In this document: positions 1 through 6,261 of the stretch, in pieces
Layout: each line of letters opens with the position of its first letter
Position numbering within the stretch: the first letter of the stretch is position 1
From: Pseudomonadota bacterium
Lineage (GTDB): Bacteria; Pseudomonadota; Gammaproteobacteria; Xanthomonadales; Xanthomonadaceae
Direction of reading: 5' to 3'
Assembly: GCA_023425225.1 (NCBI GenBank)
Contig: JAFADB010000088.1
Coordinates: forward strand, 1 to 7,378
Length of the DNA: 7,378 nucleotides
Program-made: the position numbers and the translations under genes
Notes under the pieces: generated by a model
What the model was told of the DNA's origin: nothing
The model's database searches: none
The model's input: only the letters and a program-made list of their open reading frames with translations

Positions 1-18
1 TCGCCACGCTGCGTGCCC

Positions 19-1284
19 TTACGGCACCGCCTTCGCATCCGCTGCATCGCCGCTGCCGGCGACGGCCGGCTTGCGGCCGGCGAACAGCGTCAGCAGCGGG
101 CCGGTCATCACCGTGGTCAGGATGGCCATCACCAGCAGCATGGTGAACAGGCGCTGGTCGATGATGCCGGCGTCCAGCCCGACCTTGATGACGATCAACT
201 CCATCAGCGCGCGCGCGTTCATCAACGAGCCCACCGCCAGGCTCTCGCGCCAGGTATGTCCGGACAGCCGCGCGCCGGCGGCGCCGCCGAGGATCTTGCC
301 GGCCACCGCGGCGGCCAGGATCAGGCACAGCGCGCCCAGGCCGGCACCGACGAAGGCGTCGGGCGTGGTGTTGAGCCCGGCCAGGGCGAAGAAGATCGGC
401 ATCAGCACCAGGATGGCCAGGTGCTCGATGCGTTCGATCAGCGTGCGCAGCAGGCGGTCGTCGCGCGGCAGGCAGGCGCCGAACAGGAACGCGCCGAACA
501 CCGGGTGCAGGTGCAGCCACTGGGTGGCGGCGGCGCAGGCGAACACGCCGATCAGCAGCGCCGCCAGCACCATGCCGCCGGGTTGGCCGTCGGCGGCATG
601 GCGTCGCAGCAGCGCCGCCACCAGCGGCCGCACCACGCCGAACACGATCGCCGCCAGCACCAGCAGGCCGAGCGTGGTCTTGAGGAAGCCGGCAAAGCCT
701 TCGCCCGAGCCGATCAATGCCACCACCAGCGCCAGCATGATCCACGCCAGCACGTCGGCGATGGCGGCCGAGGACAGCGACAGCTGGCCCAGCCGGGTGT
801 GGGTCATGCCCCGCTCCTTGAGGATGCGCGCCATGATCGGGAAGGCGGTGATCGACATCGCCGCGGCCATGAACAGCGCGAACGGCCAGACGCCGACCCC
901 AGCCGGCGCCAGCGAGCCGTGCAGCAGCGGCGCGATGCCGATGCCCAGCGCCATCGGCAGCAGCACGCTGAGCACGCCGACCAGTCCGGCCGACTTGATC
1001 TGCGCGCGCACGCCGTTGGGCGCACGCAATTCGGCGCCGACGATGAACATGAACAGTACCAGCCCCAGCGTGGACAGCGAGGACAGCGCCGGCAGCGAGG
1101 CGGGTGCGAACAGCTCGCCGTGGAACTGCGAGAATGCCGCGCCCAGCACGATCGGGCCGAGCACGATGCCGGCGGCCATCTCGCCGATCACCGGCGGCTG
1201 GCCGAGATGGCGCAGCAGCAGGCCGCAGATGCGAGCGGTGGCCAGGATGATCACCAGTTGCAGCAACAGGGGGGTGTGAGGCAT
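19..1284 (-). CDS. Cation:proton antiporter, Kef/CPA2 type, without a regulatory RCK domain
   Basis: A 421-residue inner-membrane protein predicted to exchange Na+ or K+ for protons. Nearly the whole chain is hydrophobic, compatible with 12-13 membrane spans. Family-like motifs are an N-terminal QPPVIGEMAAGIVLGP stretch (residues 29-44), LGLVLFMFIVGAEL (73-86), SITAFPIMARIL (144-155), a membrane-buried aspartate at D177 in AAIADVLAW, and a late MNARALMELI segment (355-364). The aspartate is in the position expected for an ion-binding residue in CPA2 exchangers. The chain ends in a short polar tail, so the cytosolic TrkA-N/RCK domain of KefB and KefC is absent. I chose the ATG at 1284 because the typical family N-terminus begins there; an in-frame ATG at 1374 would add 30 atypical Arg-rich residues overlapping the halogenase. 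No clear Shine-Dalgarno precedes 1284; the upstream bases are pyrimidine-rich. It follows the halogenase by 43 bases on the same strand, so co-transcription is plausible. The family call is firm; the transported ion and any link to pigment are inference. Confidence 0.9.
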   Translation of the reverse strand: MPHTPLLLQLVIILATARICGLLLRHLGQPPVIGEMAAGIVLGPIVLGAAFSQFHGELFAPASLPALSSLSTLGLVLFMFIVGAELRAPNGVRAQIKSAGLVGVLSVLLPMALGIGIAPLLHGSLAPAGVGVWPFALFMAAAMSITAFPIMARILKERGMTHTRLGQLSLSSAAIADVLAWIMLALVVALIGSGEGFAGFLKTTLGLLVLAAIVFGVVRPLVAALLRRHAADGQPGGMVLAALLIGVFACAAATQWLHLHPVFGAFLFGACLPRDDRLLRTLIERIEHLAILVLMPIFFALAGLNTTPDAFVGAGLGALCLILAAAVAGKILGGAAGARLSGHTWRESLAVGSLMNARALMELIVIKVGLDAGIIDQRLFTMLLVMAILTTVMTGPLLTLFAGRKPAVAGSGDAADAKAVP

Positions 1285-1327
1285 GGCGGTGGCGGGGTGT
1301 GGGAGAAGAAGGAAGGCGATCCGCGGC

Positions 1328-2956
1328 TCAGGCCGCGCGCGGGTACCACGGCGGCGCCAGCAGCGGCTCGGCATCGGCGGCGACCCCGGCGTCGGCCAGC
1401 AACGCCTGCAGCCCGTGGTCGTCGATGTGCGGATGCTGCGCGCGCGCCTGCGCCAGCAGTTCGGCGGCCAGCCGGGCCATCAGCGCGACGTTGGCGGCGA
1501 TGCGCGCGGCGAAGGCCGCATCGTCCTGCTGGTCGGCCAGCGCGCGGTTGAGTTCGTGGAACCAGCCGATGCCGTACTGGTCCAGCAGCCGTTCGTCGGC
1601 CAGCGGCTGGGCCGGATTGCGCGCGCCCCAGTCGCGCAGCAGCGCCTGCATGGCCAGGTTGAGGTCGCGCGCGCGTAGCGCCCGCGGCTTGATCGCCGCC
1701 AGCGTCGCGGTGTCGGCGATGCGCCCGGAGAAGAACAGCGGCGCCAGCAGCGACCAGTAGTAGGTGTAGTCCCAGATCACCTTCAGCGGCATCACCTGGG
1801 CGTCGCCGAACAGCGGGTACTGGTCCTGGTACAGGCTCAGGGTGTTCTCGTAGAAGGAGAAGTACAGCTGCTGGTAGACCTGCGCGTAGGGGGCGACCGG
1901 CTCGCCGGCGCGGTCGCGCATCACCAGCTCGGTGATGTAGGTGTTGGAGATGGCGATGAAGTCGCTGCCGGGCGAGTAGAACGGGTCCAGGAACAGCCCG
2001 GCCTCGCCGGTCAGCGCCCAGCGGTCGCCCGAGAACACCTGTTTGCAGCCGTGCGAGAAGTGGCGCAGGAACAGGAAGTCCTGCAGCGGGTAGTCGCCTT
2101 GGTCGAGCGTGTCCGCCACCTGCGGCTGGTGCCTGCGCAGCCAGTCCATCGCCTTGGCGTGGGTGTTCATGGTTTCCAGCGGGTGCATCGCCGCGTCGCA
2201 GACGATGCCCAGCGAGTGCGCGCCGGAGGACAGCGGGATCAGCCAGAACCAGTAGCCCGGCCCGCACATGTGATTGGTCGAGCGCCAGCGGTCGGCCGGG
2301 CTGCAGCGCTGCAGCCAGGCGGCGTCGCGCGACCAGTCGTTGGGCTCGACCACGCCTTCCACCCGCCACCACACCGCGTTGGCGTCGTGGGCGTTGTCCT
2401 GCGCCAGCCCCAGCTTGCGCTTGAGCAGGCCGGCGCGGCCGCTGGCGTCGACCAGCCAGCGCGCGGCGATCTCCGTACTCTCGCCGTCGCGTTCATAGCG
2501 CACGCGATGGTCGGCGTCGCCCTCGCCCAGCTCGATGCCGCGCACCACAGCGCCGTCGAGGAAGGCGATGCCCGCCGCGCGTGCGCGCTCGCCGAGGAAG
2601 TTCTCGAAGCGGCCGCGGTCGATCTGCCACGACGGCGTCGGCAGCAGCTGGCTGACCCCCAGCTCGGTGCAGCGGTCGATGTCGCTGCTGCCCTCGGAGA
2701 AGAAGAAGCGGAAGCCGAACTTGCGAATCTGCTCGGTCTCCAGGTGCTCGCGCAGGCCCAGCATGTGGGCGAAGTAGTGCGCGCCGATCTCCACGGTGGA
2801 CTCGCCCACCTTGAACGCCGCCTCGCGCACCGGATGGCGGCGGCGCTCCAGCACGGCGATGTCCAGTTCCGGGTCGCGTTGCCGCAGTTGCAGGGCCAAG
2901 GTCAGCCCGGCCAGCCCGCCACCGGTGATCAGGACATCGACGTGCGTTGCGGTCAT
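1328..2956 (-). CDS. Flavin-dependent halogenase-like FAD oxidoreductase (tryptophan-halogenase family)
   Basis: A 542-residue cytosolic enzyme predicted to use reduced FAD and oxygen to halogenate an aromatic or conjugated substrate. Visible motifs are the Rossmann GGGLAG dinucleotide loop (residues 12-17), the family's KVGES (49-53), a lysine at K79 in QIRKFGF where halogenases carry the catalytic lysine, WFWLIP (236-241) matching the WxWxIP signature that separates halogenases from monooxygenases, and a second FAD-contact stretch GEAGLFLDPFYSPG (317-330). Length is close to the roughly 500-550 residues usual for the family. The ATG overlaps the glycosyltransferase stop as ATGA, and AGGA lies 6 bases upstream, supporting this start. 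In xanthomonadin loci such a gene is thought to account for the brominated aryl-polyene, and a ketosynthase and its partner lie upstream here. The substrate and halide cannot be read from the sequence. The halogenase family is well supported by WxWxIP plus the lysine; activity is inferred. Confidence 0.9.
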   Translation of the reverse strand: MTATHVDVLITGGGLAGLTLALQLRQRDPELDIAVLERRRHPVREAAFKVGESTVEIGAHYFAHMLGLREHLETEQIRKFGFRFFFSEGSSDIDRCTELGVSQLLPTPSWQIDRGRFENFLGERARAAGIAFLDGAVVRGIELGEGDADHRVRYERDGESTEIAARWLVDASGRAGLLKRKLGLAQDNAHDANAVWWRVEGVVEPNDWSRDAAWLQRCSPADRWRSTNHMCGPGYWFWLIPLSSGAHSLGIVCDAAMHPLETMNTHAKAMDWLRRHQPQVADTLDQGDYPLQDFLFLRHFSHGCKQVFSGDRWALTGEAGLFLDPFYSPGSDFIAISNTYITELVMRDRAGEPVAPYAQVYQQLYFSFYENTLSLYQDQYPLFGDAQVMPLKVIWDYTYYWSLLAPLFFSGRIADTATLAAIKPRALRARDLNLAMQALLRDWGARNPAQPLADERLLDQYGIGWFHELNRALADQQDDAAFAARIAANVALMARLAAELLAQARAQHPHIDDHGLQALLADAGVAADAEPLLAPPWYPRAA

Positions 2957-3789
2957 GGCGGTTCCTGCATCCGTGAGGAGGCGTCGAAGGTAGCAAACTC
3001 CCCGTCAGGATCGTCGATCACCACCGGGTGGGCACGGGCGCGGCGGTATTCGGCCACCACGTTGCCGCGGGCGCAGACCTGGCCGACCACGTGCGCGGTG
3101 ATCCGGTACAGGTCGCGCACCAGGCGGAAATGGCTCTTGCGGAAGCTGCCGGGCTCGGTGCTGGCATAGCGGGTCTGGATCGGTACCGCGACCACCCGCG
3201 CGCCGGCCTGGCGCGCGGCCGAGATCAGCAGCTGCGCCTCGAACACGAAACCCTCGCCGGGCACCTCGGGCAGGGTGAACACCGCGTGCGGGTAGAAGCG
3301 CTGGCCGCTCTGGCTGTCGACCAGGCGGAAACCGCAGGCCCAGGCGATGCCCCAGTCGCCGAAGTCGTTGCCGATGCGGCGGATGGCCGGCTGGCTGGCG
3401 CGCTTGCGCAGCCGCGCGCCGACGATGACGTCGCCGGGGTGGCGGTTGGCTGCCGCCAGCAGGCGCGGGAAATCGGCGGCGCTGTGCTGGCCGTCGCCGT
3501 CCATCGTCATCACCCCGAGCAGGCCGTGGCGCGCGGCCTCGGCGAAGCCGCTGCGCAGCGCGGCGCCCTTGCCGCGCCGCTGCGGGTGGCGGATCAGCGT
3601 GGCCGGCAGGTCGGCGATGCGCGCGGCGGTGTCGTCGTCGGAGCCGTCGTCGACCACGATCACGTGCGGGCAGTGCGCCAGCGCATCGGTCACCACTTCG
3701 CGGATGCGCAGCGATTCGTTGAGCGCGGGGATGACGATGGCGGCCTGGTCGGCGCGGATCGGCGCGCCGCCGGAAGCGGGCGCGTTCAT
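2953..3789 (-). CDS. Glycosyltransferase family 2 (GT-A fold)
   Basis: A 278-residue enzyme expected to transfer a sugar from a nucleotide-sugar donor. The GT-A fold motifs appear in order: IPALNES (residues 20-26), VVDDGSDDDT (45-54) for nucleotide binding, GKGAALRSGF (73-82) and the metal-binding DxD in MDGDGQH (D97-G98-D99). This arrangement resembles the dolichyl/polyprenyl-phosphate mannose or glucose synthase-like branch of GT2. I see no transmembrane helix, so it is probably soluble or peripheral. The start ATG at 3789 overlaps the stop of the preceding ketosynthase-like gene (ATGA), and its own stop overlaps the halogenase start in the same way, so it sits in the middle of a coupled operon. 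A polyene-pathway role, such as glycosylating the product or a lipid carrier, is inferred from context. Donor and acceptor are unknown. No good Shine-Dalgarno is seen, consistent with coupling. Confidence 0.9.
   Translation of the reverse strand: MNAPASGGAPIRADQAAIVIPALNESLRIREVVTDALAHCPHVIVVDDGSDDDTAARIADLPATLIRHPQRRGKGAALRSGFAEAARHGLLGVMTMDGDGQHSAADFPRLLAAANRHPGDVIVGARLRKRASQPAIRRIGNDFGDWGIAWACGFRLVDSQSGQRFYPHAVFTLPEVPGEGFVFEAQLLISAARQAGARVVAVPIQTRYASTEPGSFRKSHFRLVRDLYRITAHVVGQVCARGNVVAEYRRARAHPVVIDDPDGEFATFDASSRMQEPP
2963..2966 (-). promoter_or_regulatory. Ribosome binding site of the halogenase gene
   Basis: Read on the minus strand this is AGGA, six bases before the ATG at 2956. It is the only clear Shine-Dalgarno-like site among the five leftward genes and supports that start. 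It lies inside the 3' end of the glycosyltransferase gene, so halogenase translation need not depend wholly on coupling. Confidence 0.55.
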
Positions 3790-4583
3790 GGCGCCAGCGC
3801 CAGCTGCAGGCGGCGGCCGGGGCCGGCCTTGAGCATGCAGTCGCCACCACCCGTGGCCAGCGCGTCAAACAGCGCCAGCATCGGCGCCATCGCGTTGCCG
3901 GCCAGCTGCCGTGCCAGCGGACCGTCCGCGGCTTCGGCCTCGCCGTCCTCCAGCGTGGCCAGCAGCTGCGGGCCTTCGCCTTCGCGCGCCAGCACCAGCG
4001 CGCCGCCGAGCAGGCCGTCGCTGTGCGAGATGCGCCCGAGCGGGCCGCTGGACGGGCTGTCGTAGCCGACCAGCAGCACCGCCGCGGTGCCGGTGGCCAG
4101 CTGCGCCAGCGCCTCGACCAGGCCCTGCGCGAAGCTGGCGTCGAAGGCGCTGATCGCGGTGGCCGGGGCGTGCGCGCCGGCGCCGATGGTCCAGTAGCCG
4201 GCCGCGGCGTTGTGCACCGAGTTGTGGAAGCGGATCGGCGACAGCGCCGCCGGATCGTCCTCGGCCAGGGTGCGGCACATGTAGTCGGTGATCGCCAGGT
4301 CGCCATGGGTGGAGGCGAACACCGACGACAGCGTGGCCGGGTCGTGCCCGGCATCCACGCAGGCGGCCAGCGCGACCTCCAGCGCCACCGCCACCGTCTC
4401 CGGCGCGCGGCGGCGTTCGTTGGGCGCCAGCAGCTGCGGTGCCGGCCGCGTCGGCGCGGTCTCGGGCAGCGTGCCGGTGGTGGCGAACGCGCGCGCCGCC
4501 GCCCACGAGGGCAGGCCGCGGCCCCAGAAACCCACGCCCTGGATGCGGGCGGAAAGCGTTGGCGAGGTTGTCGGCAAGGTCAT
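3786..4583 (-). CDS. Beta-ketoacyl synthase-like protein without catalytic cysteine (chain-length-factor type)
   Basis: A 265-residue protein resembling the N-terminal half of a ketosynthase, of the type annotated as 'beta-ketoacyl synthase, N-terminal' or chain length factor in aryl-polyene clusters (ApeC-like). The stretch SSVFASTHGDL (86-96), RFHNSVHNAAAGYW (118-131) and TAISAFDASFAQG (142-154) follows the ketosynthase layout. Where an active enzyme has TACSS, this protein has SAFDASF with no cysteine, and no HGTxTxxND or GHxxGAAG motifs follow. It is therefore unlikely to condense on its own. In studied aryl-polyene systems the analogous protein pairs with an active ketosynthase and shapes chain length; that role here is inference. 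It begins at the ATG overlapping the upstream ketosynthase stop (ATGA at 4583-4580), which favours equal production of the two partners, and its stop overlaps the glycosyltransferase start. A longer in-frame upstream extension exists but is just open frame through the ketosynthase in another phase. Confidence 0.85.
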   Translation of the reverse strand: MTLPTTSPTLSARIQGVGFWGRGLPSWAAARAFATTGTLPETAPTRPAPQLLAPNERRRAPETVAVALEVALAACVDAGHDPATLSSVFASTHGDLAITDYMCRTLAEDDPAALSPIRFHNSVHNAAAGYWTIGAGAHAPATAISAFDASFAQGLVEALAQLATGTAAVLLVGYDSPSSGPLGRISHSDGLLGGALVLAREGEGPQLLATLEDGEAEAADGPLARQLAGNAMAPMLALFDALATGGGDCMLKAGPGRRLQLALAP

Positions 4584-5779
4584 GCGCGGGCGAACACCAG
4601 CGAGCAGTTGTTGCCGCCGAAGCCGAAGGAGTTGTTCATTGCGTAGCGGATCGGTCGTCGTTCGGGAGCGAAGCGGATCTGCGGGCCGCAGGCCGGGTCG
4701 GGCGTTTCGCTGTTGAGGGTGCCGGGCAGTTCGCCATCGCGCAGCGCCAGCAGCGCGAACACCGATTCGACGATGCCGGCCGCGCCCAGGGTGTGGCCGG
4801 TCCAGGCCTTGGTCGAGGCCGCGTGCAGCGAGCCGGGGAACAGCGCCGCCACCGCCAGCGCCTCCACCGTGTCGTTGGCCGGGGTGGAGGTGCCGTGCAG
4901 GTTGAGGTAGCCCAGCTTGGCGGCGTCGATGCCGGCGCGCTGCAGCGCCTGGGTCATCGCCAGCTGCGCCCCCAGCCCCTGCGGGTGTGGCGCGGACATG
5001 TGGTGGGCATCGCTGGATTCGCCGTAGCCGCGCAGCAGCAGTTCGCCGCCGTCGCCGGCCTCGGCGCGCTCGAGCACGGCGAAGCCGCCGGCCTCGCCCA
5101 GCGACAGCCCGTCGCGATGGGCGTCGAACGGCTTGCACGGCCTGGCCGACACCAGCTGCAGCGAGTTGAAGCCGAACAGCACGCTGCCGCACAGCGTGTC
5201 CACGCCGCCGACCAGCGCCGCATCGACCACGCCGGCGGCGATCAGCCGCGCCGCCTGCGCGAATATCTTGGCGCTGGACGAACAGGCGGTGGCCACGGTC
5301 ACGCACGGCCCGCGCAGGCCGGTGGCGTGCTGCACGAAGGCGCCCAGCGAGTGCGGGGTATGGATGATCGGGCGCTGCAGGTCGTCGGGAAAGCGCGCGC
5401 CGTCGGCGTCCTCGACCAGCCGCGTGTAGGCCTCCTCGCTGGCGCCGATGCTCGAGGTCGAGGTGCCCAGCACCACCGCCACGCGTTCGGCGCCGTAGCG
5501 CGTGCGCACCTGCGCCACCGCCTCGGGCAGGCCGTCGTGCTGCAGCGCCAGCCACGCCAAGCGGTTGTTGCGGCAGTCGTAGCCGGCCAGCTGCGCCGGC
5601 AGGCGCACGTCCTCCACGCCCTCGACGCGGCCGATCCAGCAGTCCAGGCGGGTGCCGGGATCGCCGAAATCGTTGTGGCGCAGCCCGCTGCGGCGTGCCT
5701 GCAGGGCTTCGCGCTGGGCGGCATTGCCTGCGCCGAGCGCGGTGGTCGCGGTGAAGGCGCGGACGGACAGGGGCGCCAT
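4580..5779 (-). CDS. Beta-ketoacyl-ACP synthase (type II, KAS/FabF-like ketosynthase)
   Basis: A 399-residue condensing enzyme that joins malonyl-ACP to a growing acyl chain by decarboxylative Claisen condensation. The full catalytic set is visible: nucleophile C166 in ATACSSS, H295 in LHGTSTPAND, and K324/H329 in KAWTGHTLGAAG. The C-terminus ends in SFGFGGNN, as ketosynthases do. Length is near the 400-420 usual for FabF-like enzymes. It is the first gene of a leftward operon whose next genes are a cysteine-less ketosynthase partner, a GT2 transferase and a halogenase, so polyene or aryl-polyene pigment synthesis is likelier than housekeeping fatty-acid synthesis; that is inference. I chose the ATG at 5779 because MAPLSVRAFTATTALG is a normal ketosynthase N-terminus. 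A GTG at 5806 would add nine residues. Neither has a visible Shine-Dalgarno. The frame stays open upstream to about 7291, but that part lies antisense to ycgL and the ankyrin gene and is not coding. Confidence 0.93.
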   Translation of the reverse strand: MAPLSVRAFTATTALGAGNAAQREALQARRSGLRHNDFGDPGTRLDCWIGRVEGVEDVRLPAQLAGYDCRNNRLAWLALQHDGLPEAVAQVRTRYGAERVAVVLGTSTSSIGASEEAYTRLVEDADGARFPDDLQRPIIHTPHSLGAFVQHATGLRGPCVTVATACSSSAKIFAQAARLIAAGVVDAALVGGVDTLCGSVLFGFNSLQLVSARPCKPFDAHRDGLSLGEAGGFAVLERAEAGDGGELLLRGYGESSDAHHMSAPHPQGLGAQLAMTQALQRAGIDAAKLGYLNLHGTSTPANDTVEALAVAALFPGSLHAASTKAWTGHTLGAAGIVESVFALLALRDGELPGTLNSETPDPACGPQIRFAPERRPIRYAMNNSFGFGGNNCSLVFARA

Positions 5780-5834
5780 GGCGGGCGACGACGAAGCTGG
5801 GGTCACATCGAATCTGGCTGGACAGTGAACGGCG

Positions 5835-5840
5835 AGTATA
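5835..5840 (-). promoter_or_regulatory. Possible -10 element for the leftward polyene-type operon
   Basis: Read on the minus strand this is TATACT, five of six matches to the sigma70 -10 consensus, in a locally less GC-rich stretch about 55 bases upstream of the ketosynthase ATG at 5779. That would give a leader of roughly 50 bases. The matching -35 position is poor (at best about three of six), so it would need an activator or may not be a promoter. It is the best candidate I see in the intergenic region. Confidence 0.3.
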
Positions 5841-5993
5841 TCGGCCCGAAATCCGCTTTGATCGCGCCAGCGGCGACGACATTGATGAACGGAATGAACG
5901 CAGAGGCGTTGTCGATGCAGGTTGATGGTGGTCAAGCTTTCGCCAGTGCCGTATTTCCGACACAATCGCCGCCACTGATCAACGCAGGGCGCG

Positions 5994-6003
5994 GCCCGCG
6001 GGC
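5994..6003. repeat. 10-base perfect GC palindrome touching the ycgL start codon
   Basis: GCCCGCGGGC is self-complementary and ends on the base before the ycgL ATG. It occupies the place where a Shine-Dalgarno would be expected; the nearest purine-rich bases (GCAGGG, 5984-5989) are about 14 bases from the ATG. In GC-rich DNA a palindrome of this size can arise by chance, so a regulatory role is speculative. Confidence 0.3.
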
Positions 6004-6261
6004 ATGCAAGCCTACGTCTACAAAAGCCAACGCAAACAGGACACCTACGTCTACCTCGCCCGGTGCGACGATTTCGCCTCCATCCCAGACACGCTGCGCG
6101 CGTCGCTGGAGCCGTTCGCGTTCGTGCTGGACGTGGCGTTGACGCCCGCGCGCCGGCTGGCGCAGGTCGATGCGGCGCAGGTGCGCGAGAGCCTGGCCAC
6201 GCGCGGGTTCCACCTGCAGTTTCCTCCGGTGCCGCACGACGGGACGGCGCGCGATGAGTAA
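6004..6261 (+). CDS. ycgL: YcgL domain-containing protein (small conserved protein)
   Basis: An 85-residue soluble protein that I recognise as the YcgL family, common in Gammaproteobacteria and of unclear biochemical function. The match to E. coli YcgL as I recall it is visible along the whole length: an N-terminal AYVYKSQRKQDTYVYLA (residues 3-19) corresponds to its VIYRSSKRDQTYLYV region, then DDF..IP, a central region ending in ARRLAQVDAAQVRESL (49-64), and GFHLQFPPVP (68-77) corresponds to GYYLQLPPPP. Length is slightly shorter than the E. coli protein because the C-terminal tail is reduced. The ATG at 6004 gives the expected N-terminus. No good Shine-Dalgarno precedes it. Its last eight bases overlap the start of the ankyrin gene, so the two are probably co-expressed. 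It is divergent from the ketosynthase operon and likely marks the conserved chromosomal border of that cluster. Confidence 0.9.
   Translation: MQAYVYKSQRKQDTYVYLARCDDFASIPDTLRASLEPFAFVLDVALTPARRLAQVDAAQVRESLATRGFHLQFPPVPHDGTARDE

Larger units (their letters stand above)
5780..6003. other. Divergent intergenic region between the ketosynthase operon and ycgL
   Basis: This 224-base non-coding stretch lies between two genes transcribed away from each other, so promoters for both should be here. It is visibly less GC-rich than the flanking genes, especially around 5811-5965. On the minus strand there is a TATACT -10-like hexamer at 5840-5835. On the plus strand the only weak candidate is CACAAT at 5961-5966, with no convincing -35 (TTTCGC at 5938-5943). 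I see no clear operator repeat, RNA gene or terminator. Confidence 0.6.

Noticed and set aside
1285..1327. Possible terminator between halogenase and antiporter
   Set aside because: No stable stem-loop followed by a T-run could be found; the gap is merely pyrimidine-rich on the coding strand.
13..1551. 512-codon plus-strand open frame rich in Gln, Arg and His
   Set aside because: It is antisense to the antiporter and the end of the halogenase, has low-complexity Q/R/H/A composition with no recognisable domain, and is a typical by-product of high-GC coding on the other strand.
1251..2372. 373-codon minus-strand open frame in the halogenase region
   Set aside because: It is a shifted frame of the halogenase gene with Arg/Ala/Gly-rich composition; the true frame carries WxWxIP and the FAD motifs.
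4584..5975. Minus-strand frame extending the chain-length-factor protein to about 729 residues
   Set aside because: The added part is an out-of-phase Arg/Ala-rich read of the ketosynthase; the ATG at 4583 has the operon-typical ATGA overlap.
4439..6142. 567-codon plus-strand open frame
   Set aside because: It runs antisense across the ketosynthase and into ycgL in another frame, with no recognisable domain.
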